Below, in pieces: positions 1 to 10,720 of a DNA stretch of 64,000 nt; the first letter of the stretch is position 1, and each line of letters starts with the position of its first letter. Under the pieces are notes generated by a model. It worked only from the letters and a program-made list of their open reading frames with translations, was not told the origin of the DNA and ran no database searches. The stretch is from an uncultured SAR116 cluster alpha proteobacterium. GTDB taxonomy: Bacteria; Pseudomonadota; Alphaproteobacteria; Puniceispirillales; Marisalimonadaceae. Location: the NCBI GenBank assembly GCA_902595515.1, contig CACJQK010000001.1, positions 186,001 through 250,000 on the forward strand, given 5' to 3'. The position numbers were made by a program, and so were the translations under genes.

Positions 1-21
1 ATTAATTATCGGATTATAAAA

Positions 22-582
22 ATGTATGCAGTAGTTAAAACCGGTGGAAAACAATATCGTGTTCAAAAAGAAGATGTAGTTTTAGTTGAAAAACTTAATG
101 CTAATGATGGTGACCAGCTAGTGCTTAGTGATGTATTAATGGTAGGTGATGGCAAAAAAGTTACACTAGGTACTCCACTAGTTAATGATGCTGCAGTAAT
201 GGCACAAGTTATTAGACAAACTCGTGGTCCAAAAATTACAATGATATATAAGCGAAGAAGAAAGAATAGTAGAAGAAAACAAGGTCATAAACAAGATCTA
301 ACACTTCTTAAAATAATTGATATAGCTGAAACTGGCGGATCTAAATTATCTCCAAAAAAAGCTACTGATAAATCAAAAGAAAAAAAGACTAAAGTTGAAA
401 CTAAACCAAAACCCGGATCTAAGTCAAAAGTAGTTGAAGAAAAAGTTAAAAAATCAGTTAAGGCCAAGTCAACTGCAAGTAAGACAACTGAAAGAAAAAC
501 AAAATCAGCTTCTATTAACCCTGAAACAAAATCTAAAACAAAAACAACTACTAAAACAAAAAAAACAAGTACTAAAAAATAA
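22..582 (+). CDS. rplU: 50S ribosomal protein L21 with long Lys/Ser/Thr-rich C-terminal extension
   Basis: MYAVVKTGGKQYRV... L21 N-terminus; directly upstream of L27; tail after about residue 105 is low complexity. Confidence 0.97.
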   Translation: MYAVVKTGGKQYRVQKEDVVLVEKLNANDGDQLVLSDVLMVGDGKKVTLGTPLVNDAAVMAQVIRQTRGPKITMIYKRRRKNSRRKQGHKQDLTLLKIIDIAETGGSKLSPKKATDKSKEKKTKVETKPKPGSKSKVVEEKVKKSVKAKSTASKTTERKTKSASINPETKSKTKTTTKTKKTSTKK

Positions 583-596
583 TAAAGGATTAAAAA

Positions 597-866
597 ATGG
601 CACATAAAAAAGCTGGCGGTAGTTCTAGAAATGGCAGAGACTCAGCCGGAAGAAGATTAGGTGTTAAAAAATTTGGTAGCGAAGCTGTCATTGCTGGTAA
701 CATTATAATTAGACAACGTGGAACAAAGTATCATCCAGGATCAAACGTTGGAATGGGAAAAGATCATACAATTTTTTCACTTATAGATGGGTATGTTAAG
801 TTTAAAGAACATAAAGGGAAAAAAATGTTTGTTTCTGTAGAACCAAATAGACAAGCTGCTGAATAA
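597..866 (+). CDS. rpmA: 50S ribosomal protein L27
   Basis: [27 protein letters not shown] motif. Confidence 0.99.
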   Translation: MAHKKAGGSSRNGRDSAGRRLGVKKFGSEAVIAGNIIIRQRGTKYHPGSNVGMGKDHTIFSLIDGYVKFKEHKGKKMFVSVEPNRQAAE

Positions 867-890
867 TCAATTCTTTTTTATTTGAACTCT

Positions 891-920
891 GGAATAGCTT
901 CATAGCTATTCCTTTTTTTT
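891..920 (+). terminator. Rho-independent terminator after rpmA
   Basis: GGAATAGCT-TCAT-AGCTATTCC 9-bp stem followed by T-tract. Confidence 0.85.
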
Positions 921-965
921 ATTTTAACTCTTTTCATCTAGAATACTATATATTAGGGTTTTATA

Positions 966-2009
966 ATGAAGTTTTTAGATCAAGCTAAAATCTATATAGC
1001 TAGTGGGCGTGGTGGACCTGGATCTATTTCTTTTAGAAGAGAAGCACATGTTCCTTATGGTGGACCAGATGGGGGAAATGGTGGTCGAGGGGGTGATGTA
1101 ATTGCTTTATGTTCAGATGGTCTTAATACGTTAATAGATTTTCGTTATCAACAGCATTTCAAAGCTAGACCCGGAGAGGGTGGTAAAGGAAAAGATAGAA
1201 GTGGAATAAGTGGCAACGATATTATTCTTAGACTTCCTATTGGAACACAGATATTAGATGAAACTAATAATTTTATATTAGCAGATATGACAGAAATCGG
1301 ACAAAAAATTGTTTTAGCCAAGGGAGGTGAAGGGGGTAAAGGTAATGCTTTTTTTAAAACATCTATAAATCAAGCACCAAGAAAAGCACAACCTGGAGGT
1401 CCATTAGAGGAAAAATGGATTTGGCTTCGTCTAAAATTAATAGCAGATATAGGCTTAATTGGACTACCAAATGCAGGCAAAAGCACATTACTTTCCAGAA
1501 TTACAGCTGCAAAACCTAAAATAGCCGACTACCCCTTTACAACACTTCATCCAAATCTTGGAGTGGTTAACCAAGATGATATGGAATTCGTAATAGCGGA
1601 TATTCCTGGATTAATAGAGGGTGCTCATGAAGGATCTGGCTTAGGTCATAGATTTTTAGGTCATGTTGAACGTTGCCAAGGATTATTGCATCTAATAGAC
1701 GTTACTTCTAAAAATATTAAAAAAGATTACCTCACTATTGTTCATGAAATTAAAGCATATGATAGTAATTTATCCAAGAAAAAACAGATCTTAGTTTTAA
1801 CAAAATGCGATGCTGTTGAAGATAAAAAAGTTAAGTCTGCGAAAGAAATTTTAAAAAAACTCAATGTAGAAAATGTTATCAATATTTCTTCAGTTTCAGG
1901 AGAAAATATTATTTACCTTATTAGAGAGTTACAAAACTTTATAGTAAAGACAAAAAATAAAGAAAATAGTAAAGATCAAAGAAAAAAAATTATATCTTGG
2001 TCTCCATAA
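966..2009 (+). CDS. obgE: GTPase ObgE/CgtA
   Basis: Gly-rich Obg domain, GLPNAGKST P-loop, DIPGLIEGAHEGSGLGHRFLGH. Confidence 0.98.
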   Translation: MKFLDQAKIYIASGRGGPGSISFRREAHVPYGGPDGGNGGRGGDVIALCSDGLNTLIDFRYQQHFKARPGEGGKGKDRSGISGNDIILRLPIGTQILDETNNFILADMTEIGQKIVLAKGGEGGKGNAFFKTSINQAPRKAQPGGPLEEKWIWLRLKLIADIGLIGLPNAGKSTLLSRITAAKPKIADYPFTTLHPNLGVVNQDDMEFVIADIPGLIEGAHEGSGLGHRFLGHVERCQGLLHLIDVTSKNIKKDYLTIVHEIKAYDSNLSKKKQILVLTKCDAVEDKKVKSAKEILKKLNVENVINISSVSGENIIYLIRELQNFIVKTKNKENSKDQRKKIISWSP

Positions 2010-2021
2010 AGAATAATAAAA

Positions 2022-3149
2022 ATGAAAAAAGAAAACTTAATAAAAGACTCAAAAAGAATTGTAATAAAAATAGGCTCCTCACTTTTGATAGACAAAAATG
2101 AGGGTGGTCTTAAGAGTGAATGGTTAAGGTCTTTAGCTCAAGAAATAGATCAACTTATTAAACAAAAAAAAGAAATTATAATCGTTTCCTCCGGGTCTAT
2201 TGCACTTGGTCAAAAACAATTGAAACTAAAAGGTAATTTATCTTTAGATGAAAAACAAGCCGCTGCTGCAACAGGTCAAGTTAACCTTGCTCATGCTTGG
2301 AAAGAGATTATGGAAAAATTTGGTCTGAATATAGCACAAATTTTACTCGCACCTGACGACACTGAGACAAGAAGAAAACATCTAAATGCAAGAGCAACGT
2401 TATTAAAACTCATTGAATTAAAAGTAATTCCTGTAATTAACGAAAATGATACAGTCTCTACAGAAGAGATTAGATTTGGTGACAATGACAGGCTGGCAGC
2501 AAGAGTTGCACAAATGTGTAGCGCAGATTTACTTGTATTACTGTCTGATATAAATGGTCTTTATTCATCTGATCCCAATAAGAATAAGGGTACAGTCTTT
2601 ATAGAAAAAATTCCTGAAATTACAGATGAAATTGAAAGAATGGCAGGCCCACCAATCACAAGGATGTCATCTGGAGGTATGGTTACCAAAATTGCTGCTG
2701 CTAAAATAGCCACCAAAGCAGGTTGTCATATGATCATTTGCAATGGACATTTTAATAGTCCTTTGTCAAAGATAGAGATTGATGGAACACAATTTAGTTG
2801 GTTTAGTGCGATCGAAAAACCGTTAAACTCAAGAAAACAATGGATTTCTGGTGCATTGCAAGTTAAAGGGAAAATAACTATAGACAAGGGTGCGGTCGAA
2901 GCCATGAAAAAAGGGTTCTCTATGCTGTCTGCTGGTATAGTCAGTACAGAAGGTATCTATGAAAAAGGCGATTTGATACAAATAGTAGATGAACAACAAA
3001 ACTTTGTAGGAAAAGGCTTAATACACTTTAATAATTCTGAAGTAGATTTAATTAAAGGATCAAAAAGTAATGATATTGAAACTATCCTAGGCTATAGAGG
3101 TAAGGACGAAGTAGTCCACAGGGATGATCTAGTTCTAGAAAAAAAATAA
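2022..3149 (+). CDS. proB: glutamate 5-kinase (kinase + PUA domain)
   Basis: RIVIKIGSSLL..., NENDTVSTEEIRFGDNDRLAARVA, GGMVTKIAAAKIA; adjacent to proA. Confidence 0.97.
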   Translation: MKKENLIKDSKRIVIKIGSSLLIDKNEGGLKSEWLRSLAQEIDQLIKQKKEIIIVSSGSIALGQKQLKLKGNLSLDEKQAAAATGQVNLAHAWKEIMEKFGLNIAQILLAPDDTETRRKHLNARATLLKLIELKVIPVINENDTVSTEEIRFGDNDRLAARVAQMCSADLLVLLSDINGLYSSDPNKNKGTVFIEKIPEITDEIERMAGPPITRMSSGGMVTKIAAAKIATKAGCHMIICNGHFNSPLSKIEIDGTQFSWFSAIEKPLNSRKQWISGALQVKGKITIDKGAVEAMKKGFSMLSAGIVSTEGIYEKGDLIQIVDEQQNFVGKGLIHFNNSEVDLIKGSKSNDIETILGYRGKDEVVHRDDLVLEKK

Positions 3150-3159
3150 GAGTAAAAAA

Positions 3160-4425
3160 ATGAGTGATAGCAATATTTTTGAATATATTAAAAATATAAA
3201 CAAAAAATCAAGAGAGGCTTTTAATTTAATATCGAGAAGTAGTTCAAAAGATAGAAATTTAGCAATATTAAATACATCTAAAATTATAAAGCTAGAACAA
3301 GGAGAGATCCTTAAAGCAAACAAAATTGATATTGAAAATGCTAAAAGAAAACAACTTAACAATGCTTTTATTGATAGGCTTTTGCTAAACGATGAAAGAA
3401 TTGATAAAATTGCAGATGGCTTAAAGCAAATTTCAGAAATGAGTGACCCAATTGGTGTTGAGTTGTCGAAATGGACGCAACCGAATGGTTTAAAAATTTC
3501 AAAAATTTCAGTCCCATTGGGCGTAATTGGCATTATTTACGAATCGAGACCTAATGTAACCATTGATGCTGGTAGCCTTTGCATTAAATCTGGGAATACG
3601 GCAATACTTAGAGGTGGATCTGACTCAATTAATTCTTCTAAAATATTAGCTAAATGCATGCAAAAAGGCCTAGAAAGTGCCAACTTACCTGTTAACACTG
3701 TACAATTAGTCGAAAATACCAATAGAGAAGCTGTTTCAGCGATGCTTATATCAACTGGAGAAATTGATATAATCATACCTCGCGGAGGGAAATCTCTTGT
3801 TAAAAAAATTCAAGATGAAGCAAGAGTTCCTGTCTTCGCTCACTTGGAGGGAATATGCCATATGTATGTAGATAAAGATGCTGATATAAACAAAGCAATA
3901 AAAATCATTGTAAACTCAAAAATGAGAAGAACAGGGATATGCGGTGCCTTAGAAACTCTACTTGTTGATAGAGATATGTCTGAAAAAGCTATACCAATTA
4001 TAGTTAAAAAGTTAACAGAATTAGGATGTCATATTAGAGGAGATATTGAGACAAAAGAAATTGTAAATGAAATTGAATTAGCATCTGAAAAGGATTGGCA
4101 TACTGAATATCTTGACGCTATTTTATCCGTGAAATTAGTTGACGGAGTATCAGGTGCCATAGACCATATTAGAAAATATTCATCAAATCATACAGAATCT
4201 ATAATTACTGAAAATTCCAAAGTTGCAGAAACTTTTCTAAATAACGTTGATAGTGCAATTGTTATGCATAATACTTCAACTCAATTTGCTGATGGAGGGG
4301 AATTTGGAATGGGTGCAGAAATAGGAATATCTACAGGAAGAATACATGCTAGAGGTCCAGTAGGAGCTGCTCAGTTAACTAGTTTTAAATATATTGTTAG
4401 AGGAAATGACCAAATACGTGAGTAA
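3160..4425 (+). CDS. proA: gamma-glutamyl phosphate reductase
   Basis: PLGVIGIIYESRPNVTIDAGSLCIKSGNTAILRGGSD; HARGPVGAAQLTSFKYIVRG. Confidence 0.98.
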   Translation: MSDSNIFEYIKNINKKSREAFNLISRSSSKDRNLAILNTSKIIKLEQGEILKANKIDIENAKRKQLNNAFIDRLLLNDERIDKIADGLKQISEMSDPIGVELSKWTQPNGLKISKISVPLGVIGIIYESRPNVTIDAGSLCIKSGNTAILRGGSDSINSSKILAKCMQKGLESANLPVNTVQLVENTNREAVSAMLISTGEIDIIIPRGGKSLVKKIQDEARVPVFAHLEGICHMYVDKDADINKAIKIIVNSKMRRTGICGALETLLVDRDMSEKAIPIIVKKLTELGCHIRGDIETKEIVNEIELASEKDWHTEYLDAILSVKLVDGVSGAIDHIRKYSSNHTESIITENSKVAETFLNNVDSAIVMHNTSTQFADGGEFGMGAEIGISTGRIHARGPVGAAQLTSFKYIVRGNDQIRE

Positions 4426-5053
4426 AGATCTGAAAGTCAATTTTAAAAATAGAATTCCAGTTTGTTATTCTTACTCTAGAAAAAGAAAAATCGGTATTTT
4501 AGGTGGTTCATTTAATCCAGCTCATGTTGGACATATTCACATCAGTAATACTGCACTTACAAATCTTGGATTAGATGAAATTTGGTGGCTGGTTGCCCCT
4601 CAGAACAGATTAAAATCTAGTTTAGATATGGAGAATTTTGACAAAAGACTTCGTTATGCTAGGCTGTTAACAAATAATATTTCTTATATAAAAGTTTTAG
4701 ACCTTGAACAAAAAAATCAACTATATGCAACATTTAAAACGGTTAGTTTTTTAAATCAAAGAACCCGAAAGGTAAAACTTATCTGGCTAATGGGAAGTGA
4801 TATTTTAGACAATCTTGATAAATGGCTTTATCCTAAAATCATAGCTCAAAATATTCATATTGCTATCATTTCTAGGCCAGATTTCATAAATTCTTTTTTA
4901 AACACCTTAAAAGTTCCATCACTTGGTAAAAAACTTAAAACACATAAAAGTAGAACTATATTTCATAAAAACAAACCTGTCTGGGTTTTTTTAAAGAATA
5001 AATTATTAGCTATCTCGGCATCAGAGATAAGAAAAACCAAAACTTACACTTAA
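4406..5053 (+). CDS. nadD: nicotinate-nucleotide adenylyltransferase
   Basis: IGILGGSFNPAHVGHIHIS; start chosen at ATG 4406 overlapping the proA end (provided ORF starts at 4394). Confidence 0.93.
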   Translation: MTKYVSKDLKVNFKNRIPVCYSYSRKRKIGILGGSFNPAHVGHIHISNTALTNLGLDEIWWLVAPQNRLKSSLDMENFDKRLRYARLLTNNISYIKVLDLEQKNQLYATFKTVSFLNQRTRKVKLIWLMGSDILDNLDKWLYPKIIAQNIHIAIISRPDFINSFLNTLKVPSLGKKLKTHKSRTIFHKNKPVWVFLKNKLLAISASEIRKTKTYT

Positions 5054-5065
5054 TAGGATCATGTA

Positions 5066-5440
5066 ATGGCAAAAACAAAAAGTTTATCTTCTAAAGAGTT
5101 ATTAAAATTTACATTAAAATCACTGGAAAATGATAAAGGTATAGATATTGTTAGTATCGACCTCATTGGAAGAAGTAGCATTGCAGATTATATGATAGTA
5201 GTAAGTGGGAATACTGTCAGACAGGTAACTGCTATGGCAAATAATCTAATAAAAAAATATAAAGAAATTGGCCTTCGCCTGTCGTCTCCGGAGGGAATGT
5301 CAAATGGAGATTGGGTTTTAATTGATGCTAATGACATTTTAATCCATATTTTTCGACCAGAAGTAAGAGTCTTTTACAGCTTAGAAAAAATGTGGGAAAA
5401 AAAACAAGATAATATATCAAGTGACGCTATAAAAAAATAA
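5066..5440 (+). CDS. rsfS: ribosome silencing factor
   Basis: DIVSIDLIGRSSIADYMIVVSGNTVRQVTAMA; between nadD and rlmH. Confidence 0.95.
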   Translation: MAKTKSLSSKELLKFTLKSLENDKGIDIVSIDLIGRSSIADYMIVVSGNTVRQVTAMANNLIKKYKEIGLRLSSPEGMSNGDWVLIDANDILIHIFRPEVRVFYSLEKMWEKKQDNISSDAIKK

Positions 5441-5441
5441 A

Positions 5442-5891
5442 ATGAAATATATAATTTCTACAATTGGTAAAATTAAAAGTAATGACGAAGATTTAATTAC
5501 TAACAAATATATTAAAAGGATAAAAAATATTGAATTAAAACAATACGAAGTTAAAACAAAAAACAAAGAAAAAAAAATAAACGAAGAAGCAGAAAAATTA
5601 ATTAATTCAACACCTAGGAATAGTAAATTGATTTTGCTAGATGAAGAAGGTGAAAATATTTCTAGCAAAGATTTAGCAAAATTAATATTAAATTGGAGCA
5701 ATAACAACATTATTAGTGTAAATTTTGCAATTGGTGGTGCTTTTGGAAATGGTATAAAAATTAAAAAATCGGCAGATAAAATTATCGCTTTGGGTAAACT
5801 TACTTGGCCTCATCAAATGGTCAAAATGATGGTTGCAGAACAAATTTACAGAATAGAAACTATTATTAAAGGTCATCCTTATCATAAATAA
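5442..5891 (+). CDS. rlmH: 23S rRNA (pseudouridine1915-N3)-methyltransferase
   Basis: LILLDEEGENISSKDLAKLI, FAIGGAFGNG, LTWPHQMVKMMVAEQIYR. Confidence 0.96.
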   Translation: MKYIISTIGKIKSNDEDLITNKYIKRIKNIELKQYEVKTKNKEKKINEEAEKLINSTPRNSKLILLDEEGENISSKDLAKLILNWSNNNIISVNFAIGGAFGNGIKIKKSADKIIALGKLTWPHQMVKMMVAEQIYRIETIIKGHPYHK

Positions 5892-5914
5892 AAATTTCTT
5901 AATGGATTTAATTA

Positions 5915-7444
5915 ATGAGTGAGAAACCAAAAAAACCAATCGTTTTATGCATAATGGACGGATGGGGAATTAATAAAAACTTTGAAAATAATGCTGTAAA
6001 ATTAGCAAAAACTCCAAATGTAGATTTTTTAACTAAAACTTTTCCATATTCAACACTAGATGCTTCTGGCGAAGATGTTGGTTTACCCACAGGTCAAGTA
6101 GGAAATTCAGAAGTTGGTCATATGAACCTTGGCTCTGGAAGAGTAGTTCTCCAAACTCTACCAAAGATAAACAAAGCTTTTGCTAATAATGAAATAGCAA
6201 ATAATAATAATTTTCAAAATTTTTTGTTAAAGCATAATAAAAACAAAACAGTTCACCTACTTGGTTTGTGTAGTGATGGCGGAGTGCATTCTCATTCAAG
6301 TCATATAATTGAAATGTCAAAACTTTTAGAAAAAAATAATTGCAAAGCCTGCATCCACATTTTTTCGGATGGACGAGATTGTTCTCCAAAGCAATTAGGA
6401 CAGCAAATTAAAAAATTTGAAATGTCTCTTCCAAAAAATATAAATGTAGTCTCACTTATTGGTAGATACTACTCAATGGATAGAGATAATAGGTGGGAAA
6501 GAGTAAAAAAGGCTTTTGATCTTATTGTATACGGAAAGTATGAAAGAAAATTTTCAAACGTATCTGAAGGATTAGAAGAAGCTTATAAAAATAATGAAAC
6601 CGACGAATTTATATCACCTACTCTTGTCGGGGATTATAAGGGATTTGAAGATGGCGATAGCTTAATCATGACTAACTTTCGAGCAGACCGAGTTAGCGAA
6701 TTATTAACAGCATTGCTTGATCCTAAATTTAAAGAATTTAAAAAGGATGCTAATACTCCAATTTTGTCCAACAATCTTGGAATGACTGAATATTCAACAG
6801 AATTGTCAAATTTTATGAATTCTATTTTTGTAAAAGAAAAAATTAAGGATACTCTTGGAGAAGTTATTTCGAAAGCTAATTTAAAACAACTTAGATTAGC
6901 AGAAACAGAAAAATATCCACACGTTACTTTCTTTTTTAATGGAGGGAAGGAGACAGTTTACCCAGGTGAAACTAGAATAATGATCCCCTCACCCAAAATA
7001 TCCACATATGACTTAAAACCAGAAATGTCGGCTAAAGAAGTCGAAACTGAACTAATCTCTTCTATAAAAAATAAAACTTATGATCTAATTATAGTAAATT
7101 TTGCAAACCCTGACATGGTTGGACATACAGGTGATTTAAATGCTGCAATTAAAGCAGTAGAGACAGTTGATACAGCCATTGGGAATATAAAAAATATAAT
7201 AGTTATGTTAGATGGAATTATGCTATTAACTGCAGACCATGGAAATTGCGAAATTATGTTTGATGATATTATGAATTTACCACATACCTCACATACATGT
7301 AATAAAGTCCCCTTAATAATAATTTCTAAAAATAATAATTATAAATTAAGAGATGGAAGATTGGCTGATATTGCTCCAACAATTTTAGAACTTATGTCTA
7401 TTAAATTACCAAATAGCATGAGTGGTAAATCACTGCTAAAATAA
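5915..7444 (+). CDS. gpmI: 2,3-bisphosphoglycerate-independent phosphoglycerate mutase
   Basis: VLCIMDGWGI, GNSEVGHMNLGSGR, TADHGNCE. Confidence 0.98.
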   Translation: MSEKPKKPIVLCIMDGWGINKNFENNAVKLAKTPNVDFLTKTFPYSTLDASGEDVGLPTGQVGNSEVGHMNLGSGRVVLQTLPKINKAFANNEIANNNNFQNFLLKHNKNKTVHLLGLCSDGGVHSHSSHIIEMSKLLEKNNCKACIHIFSDGRDCSPKQLGQQIKKFEMSLPKNINVVSLIGRYYSMDRDNRWERVKKAFDLIVYGKYERKFSNVSEGLEEAYKNNETDEFISPTLVGDYKGFEDGDSLIMTNFRADRVSELLTALLDPKFKEFKKDANTPILSNNLGMTEYSTELSNFMNSIFVKEKIKDTLGEVISKANLKQLRLAETEKYPHVTFFFNGGKETVYPGETRIMIPSPKISTYDLKPEMSAKEVETELISSIKNKTYDLIIVNFANPDMVGHTGDLNAAIKAVETVDTAIGNIKNIIVMLDGIMLLTADHGNCEIMFDDIMNLPHTSHTCNKVPLIIISKNNNYKLRDGRLADIAPTILELMSIKLPNSMSGKSLLK

Positions 7445-7532
7445 TAAAAATTTAATTAAATTTTCTATAGTTGTTGTACTAAATATATTCTATATTGATA
7501 TAATGTTTTAAATGAAATTAAGGCCTGATTAA

Positions 7533-8912
7533 ATGATTAAAAAAATCTATGATAATAACATCCATTGTAAAGTAAAAATTTTTTTAGTATTTCTTTTGGT
7601 TTTTAATATATATTTAATTAAACAAAATTTAGCTAAAGCTGAAAATCGTCAAGAAACATATAAACAACTAAATCTTTTTGGTGATGTTTTTCAAAGAGTA
7701 CAGGAACAATATGTAGAAGAAATAACTGATAAGAAGCTTATTGAAGCTGCAATTTCAGGCATGCTTCAATCTCTAGATCCACACTCTTCTTATTTGAGTC
7801 CAGAATCATTTAAAGATATGCAGGTAAAGACCAAAGGAAAATTTGGTGGCTTAGGTATCGAAATAACTATGGAAAATGGAGTGGTTAAAGTTGTATCGCC
7901 CATAGACGATACTCCAGCTGCTAACGTTGGTATGAAATCAGGCGATTTAATAATTGGTATAAATGGAGAGTCAATTAGAGGACTTTCTATTAATGAAGCT
8001 GTATCACAACTTCGAGGACCTGTTGGAAGCAAGGTTGTTATAACTGTAGTTCGTGATAAAAAAGATCCTTTTGAAATTGAAATAATTAGAGACGTTATAA
8101 AAATAAGATCTGTTAGACACAACATTATAAAAAATATTGGTTATGTACGTTTAACAACCTTTTCAGACACAACCACTTCTGGTCTGGAAAAAGCTCTCGA
8201 TGAAATTAAAAATGAACTTGGCAAGAAATTTCAAGGGCTCATTTTAGATTTAAGAAATAATCCAGGTGGTCTTCTAAACCAATCAATTTCAGTTACTGAT
8301 GCTTTCTTAAACCAAGGAGAAATAGTATCTACTCAAGGAAGAAAAGATGACGACACATCTAGAATTTTTGCAAAAAAAGGTGATCTGATTGATGGTAAAC
8401 CAATGATAGTTCTTATCAATAGTGGGTCAGCATCTGCTAGTGAAATTGTAGCAGGAGCACTTAAAGATCATTCAAGAGCAATAATAGTTGGCACTCGTAG
8501 TTTTGGTAAAGGATCAGTTCAATCTATAATACCTTTAGCAGGTAATGGCGCAATGAGACTAACAACAGCAAGGTATTACACACCAAGTGGAACATCAATA
8601 CAATCTAAAGGCATTGAACCAGATATTATTGTAAAAGCTGGAATAGCTGAACTGAATGAACAACTACCAAAAAACAGGCGAGAAGAAAATTTAAGAGGAG
8701 CCTTGGACAAAAAAGAAAAAGGCACAAAAAAAGATAATGATGACAAACTAGAATTAAACCCAGTTGAAAAACTTCTACAAGATAATCAAATATCTAGAGC
8801 AGTTGATCTTATAAGAGGAATTAATTTATTCAGTAATAAAAAGAAAATAACCGCTACTGCCAAAATTATAAAGAAACCTATACAGAATAAAGTTAGTAGT
8901 TTTAGCAATTGA
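7533..8912 (+). CDS. ctpA: C-terminal processing peptidase, S41 family, with PDZ domain
   Basis: YLSPESFKDMQVKTKGKFGGLGIEI, LINSGSASASEIVAGALKDH, FGKGSVQ. Confidence 0.95.
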   Translation: MIKKIYDNNIHCKVKIFLVFLLVFNIYLIKQNLAKAENRQETYKQLNLFGDVFQRVQEQYVEEITDKKLIEAAISGMLQSLDPHSSYLSPESFKDMQVKTKGKFGGLGIEITMENGVVKVVSPIDDTPAANVGMKSGDLIIGINGESIRGLSINEAVSQLRGPVGSKVVITVVRDKKDPFEIEIIRDVIKIRSVRHNIIKNIGYVRLTTFSDTTTSGLEKALDEIKNELGKKFQGLILDLRNNPGGLLNQSISVTDAFLNQGEIVSTQGRKDDDTSRIFAKKGDLIDGKPMIVLINSGSASASEIVAGALKDHSRAIIVGTRSFGKGSVQSIIPLAGNGAMRLTTARYYTPSGTSIQSKGIEPDIIVKAGIAELNEQLPKNRREENLRGALDKKEKGTKKDNDDKLELNPVEKLLQDNQISRAVDLIRGINLFSNKKKITATAKIIKKPIQNKVSSFSN

Positions 8913-9424
8913 GTATAATTAAAAATAATATTCCTCTTTTAGAGAGACCATATCGTTCTTGTGTCGGGTTAATGGTTTTTAATAAATATGGAAATGTATT
9001 TTGTGGACAAAGAATTGATAACAAAGCTGAAGCATGGCAATTACCCCAAGGGGGTGTTGACAAGGGTGAACTGCCTATTGAGGCTGGATATAGAGAATTA
9101 AAAGAAGAGACTAGTATAACTAATGTTGAGTTTGTTAGCGAATATCCAAAATGGTTAAATTATGATATTCCTTTACCATTAGCAGATAATCTTTGGGAAG
9201 GAAAGTATAGAGGACAAACTCAAAGGTGGCTCTTATTTCATTTTGTTGGCGATGATAATGAAATAGATATTAATACCAATCATCCTGAATTTAAAAACTG
9301 GATTTGGCTTAATCCAGAATTATTACCTGCAAAAGCAATTTCATTTAAGAAAGATGTTTATAGAAAAATTAATGAAATATTTATCCCAATAATCAATAAC
9401 TTTAACGCGTCAAACTTTGATTAA
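8909..9424 (+). CDS. rppH: RNA pyrophosphohydrolase (Nudix)
   Basis: WQLPQGGVDKGELPIEAGYRELKEETS Nudix box; TTG start overlapping the ctpA stop. Confidence 0.93.
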   Translation: MSIIKNNIPLLERPYRSCVGLMVFNKYGNVFCGQRIDNKAEAWQLPQGGVDKGELPIEAGYRELKEETSITNVEFVSEYPKWLNYDIPLPLADNLWEGKYRGQTQRWLLFHFVGDDNEIDINTNHPEFKNWIWLNPELLPAKAISFKKDVYRKINEIFIPIINNFNASNFD

Positions 9425-9429
9425 TTATT

Positions 9430-10719
9430 ATGAAAAAAGAGATAAAATCAAACAATGAAAATCTTGTTAATAAAGTTTTTGAAATACTAACAAAATTTAA
9501 AGACAACCCAAAAAAATTTGAAAATATATTTACTGAGCTTTTTGAAAAAGATTTTAAAACACAGCTAAATGAGATCAGTAAACTTAAAAGTGGCTTATTG
9601 AAAGGTTTGATAATATCTGTAAAAGAGTTATTTGATGTTCGGGGATATCATACCAGAGGAGGAACTAAATTTCTAGAAACTGATATTTGTTTAGACGATG
9701 CAAAATGTATCTCTAATATAAGAAAAGCTGGTGGTTTACTTCTCGGACATACAAATATGACTGAACTTGCCTATTCAGGTTTAGGAATAAATCCTCATTA
9801 TGGAACTCCAGATAACCCTTTATATGCTGGTTCTGTGCCAGGTGGATCAACATCTGGTGGAGCTGTGTCAGTTGCTCTAGATTTGTCTGACATTGCTATA
9901 GGAACTGACACTGGAGGTTCAACGAGAATACCTGCTGCTTTCACAGGAATTACTGGCTTTAAACCTACACAAGATAGTATTTCAAGAGATGGTGTCCTTA
10001 CCCTCTCCGGCAGCCTAGATAGTGTTGGATTAATGGCAAGAAACGTTGAACTTTGTAAACTTGGCTACCATGCTATGAGAAAAAAAATTAATGCTAAACA
10101 AGAGAAATTACAAAATAAAAATCCAAAATTAATAATTCCTACTAATTTTGGATTTGAAGATATAAATAGTGAAATTAAAATTGCTTTTGACTTAGCTAAG
10201 AAAAAAATTACTGAAAGTGGATACAAAGTTATTGAAATGAATTTGCCAGTTTTAGATTTATACAAAAAAGTGCCAATATGGCAATTTGCATCAGTAGAGT
10301 GTGCAACAGAATATTTTAATTTATATGAAGATAAAAAACATTTAATTGATCCAAACGTATTAAGGCGAATAGAACGAGCAAATCAAGTTATGGCTGTTGA
10401 ATATAATTTACTAAAAAAAATTAGAGCAGATTTAATAGAGCAGTTTAACAAATTTTTAAAAAATAATTTTCTAATTATGCCAACTGTAACAATAAAACCA
10501 CCTCTAGTAGAAAAATGTAAAGATAGTGTATTCTATGATAAAGCAAATTTAATATCGTTAACAACCACGACTCTAGCTAATTATATGAATGGTTGTAGTA
10601 TTTCTATACCTTATTTTGAAAATAAAAAGCCTATTGGGATCATGTTAAACGCTAAGACCAATCAAGATGATTATCTTTTGAGTATAAGCTCTGATATAGA
10701 AAAAGTGTTGCAGAAATAA
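9430..10719 (+). CDS. amidase signature family protein
   Basis: GSVPGGSTSGGAVSVAL...GTDTGGSTRIPAAFTGITGFKP amidase signature. Confidence 0.9.
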   Translation: MKKEIKSNNENLVNKVFEILTKFKDNPKKFENIFTELFEKDFKTQLNEISKLKSGLLKGLIISVKELFDVRGYHTRGGTKFLETDICLDDAKCISNIRKAGGLLLGHTNMTELAYSGLGINPHYGTPDNPLYAGSVPGGSTSGGAVSVALDLSDIAIGTDTGGSTRIPAAFTGITGFKPTQDSISRDGVLTLSGSLDSVGLMARNVELCKLGYHAMRKKINAKQEKLQNKNPKLIIPTNFGFEDINSEIKIAFDLAKKKITESGYKVIEMNLPVLDLYKKVPIWQFASVECATEYFNLYEDKKHLIDPNVLRRIERANQVMAVEYNLLKKIRADLIEQFNKFLKNNFLIMPTVTIKPPLVEKCKDSVFYDKANLISLTTTTLANYMNGCSISIPYFENKKPIGIMLNAKTNQDDYLLSISSDIEKVLQK

Positions 10720-10720
10720 A

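Noticed and set aside
285-605. Minus-strand ORF opposite rplU
   Set aside because: Antisense to the lysine-rich L21 tail; hydrophobic F/V/L translation is an artefact of AAA/AAG codons.
3135-3776. Minus-strand ORFs opposite proA
   Set aside because: Shadow ORFs of a well-supported gene; no ribosome-binding context or motifs.
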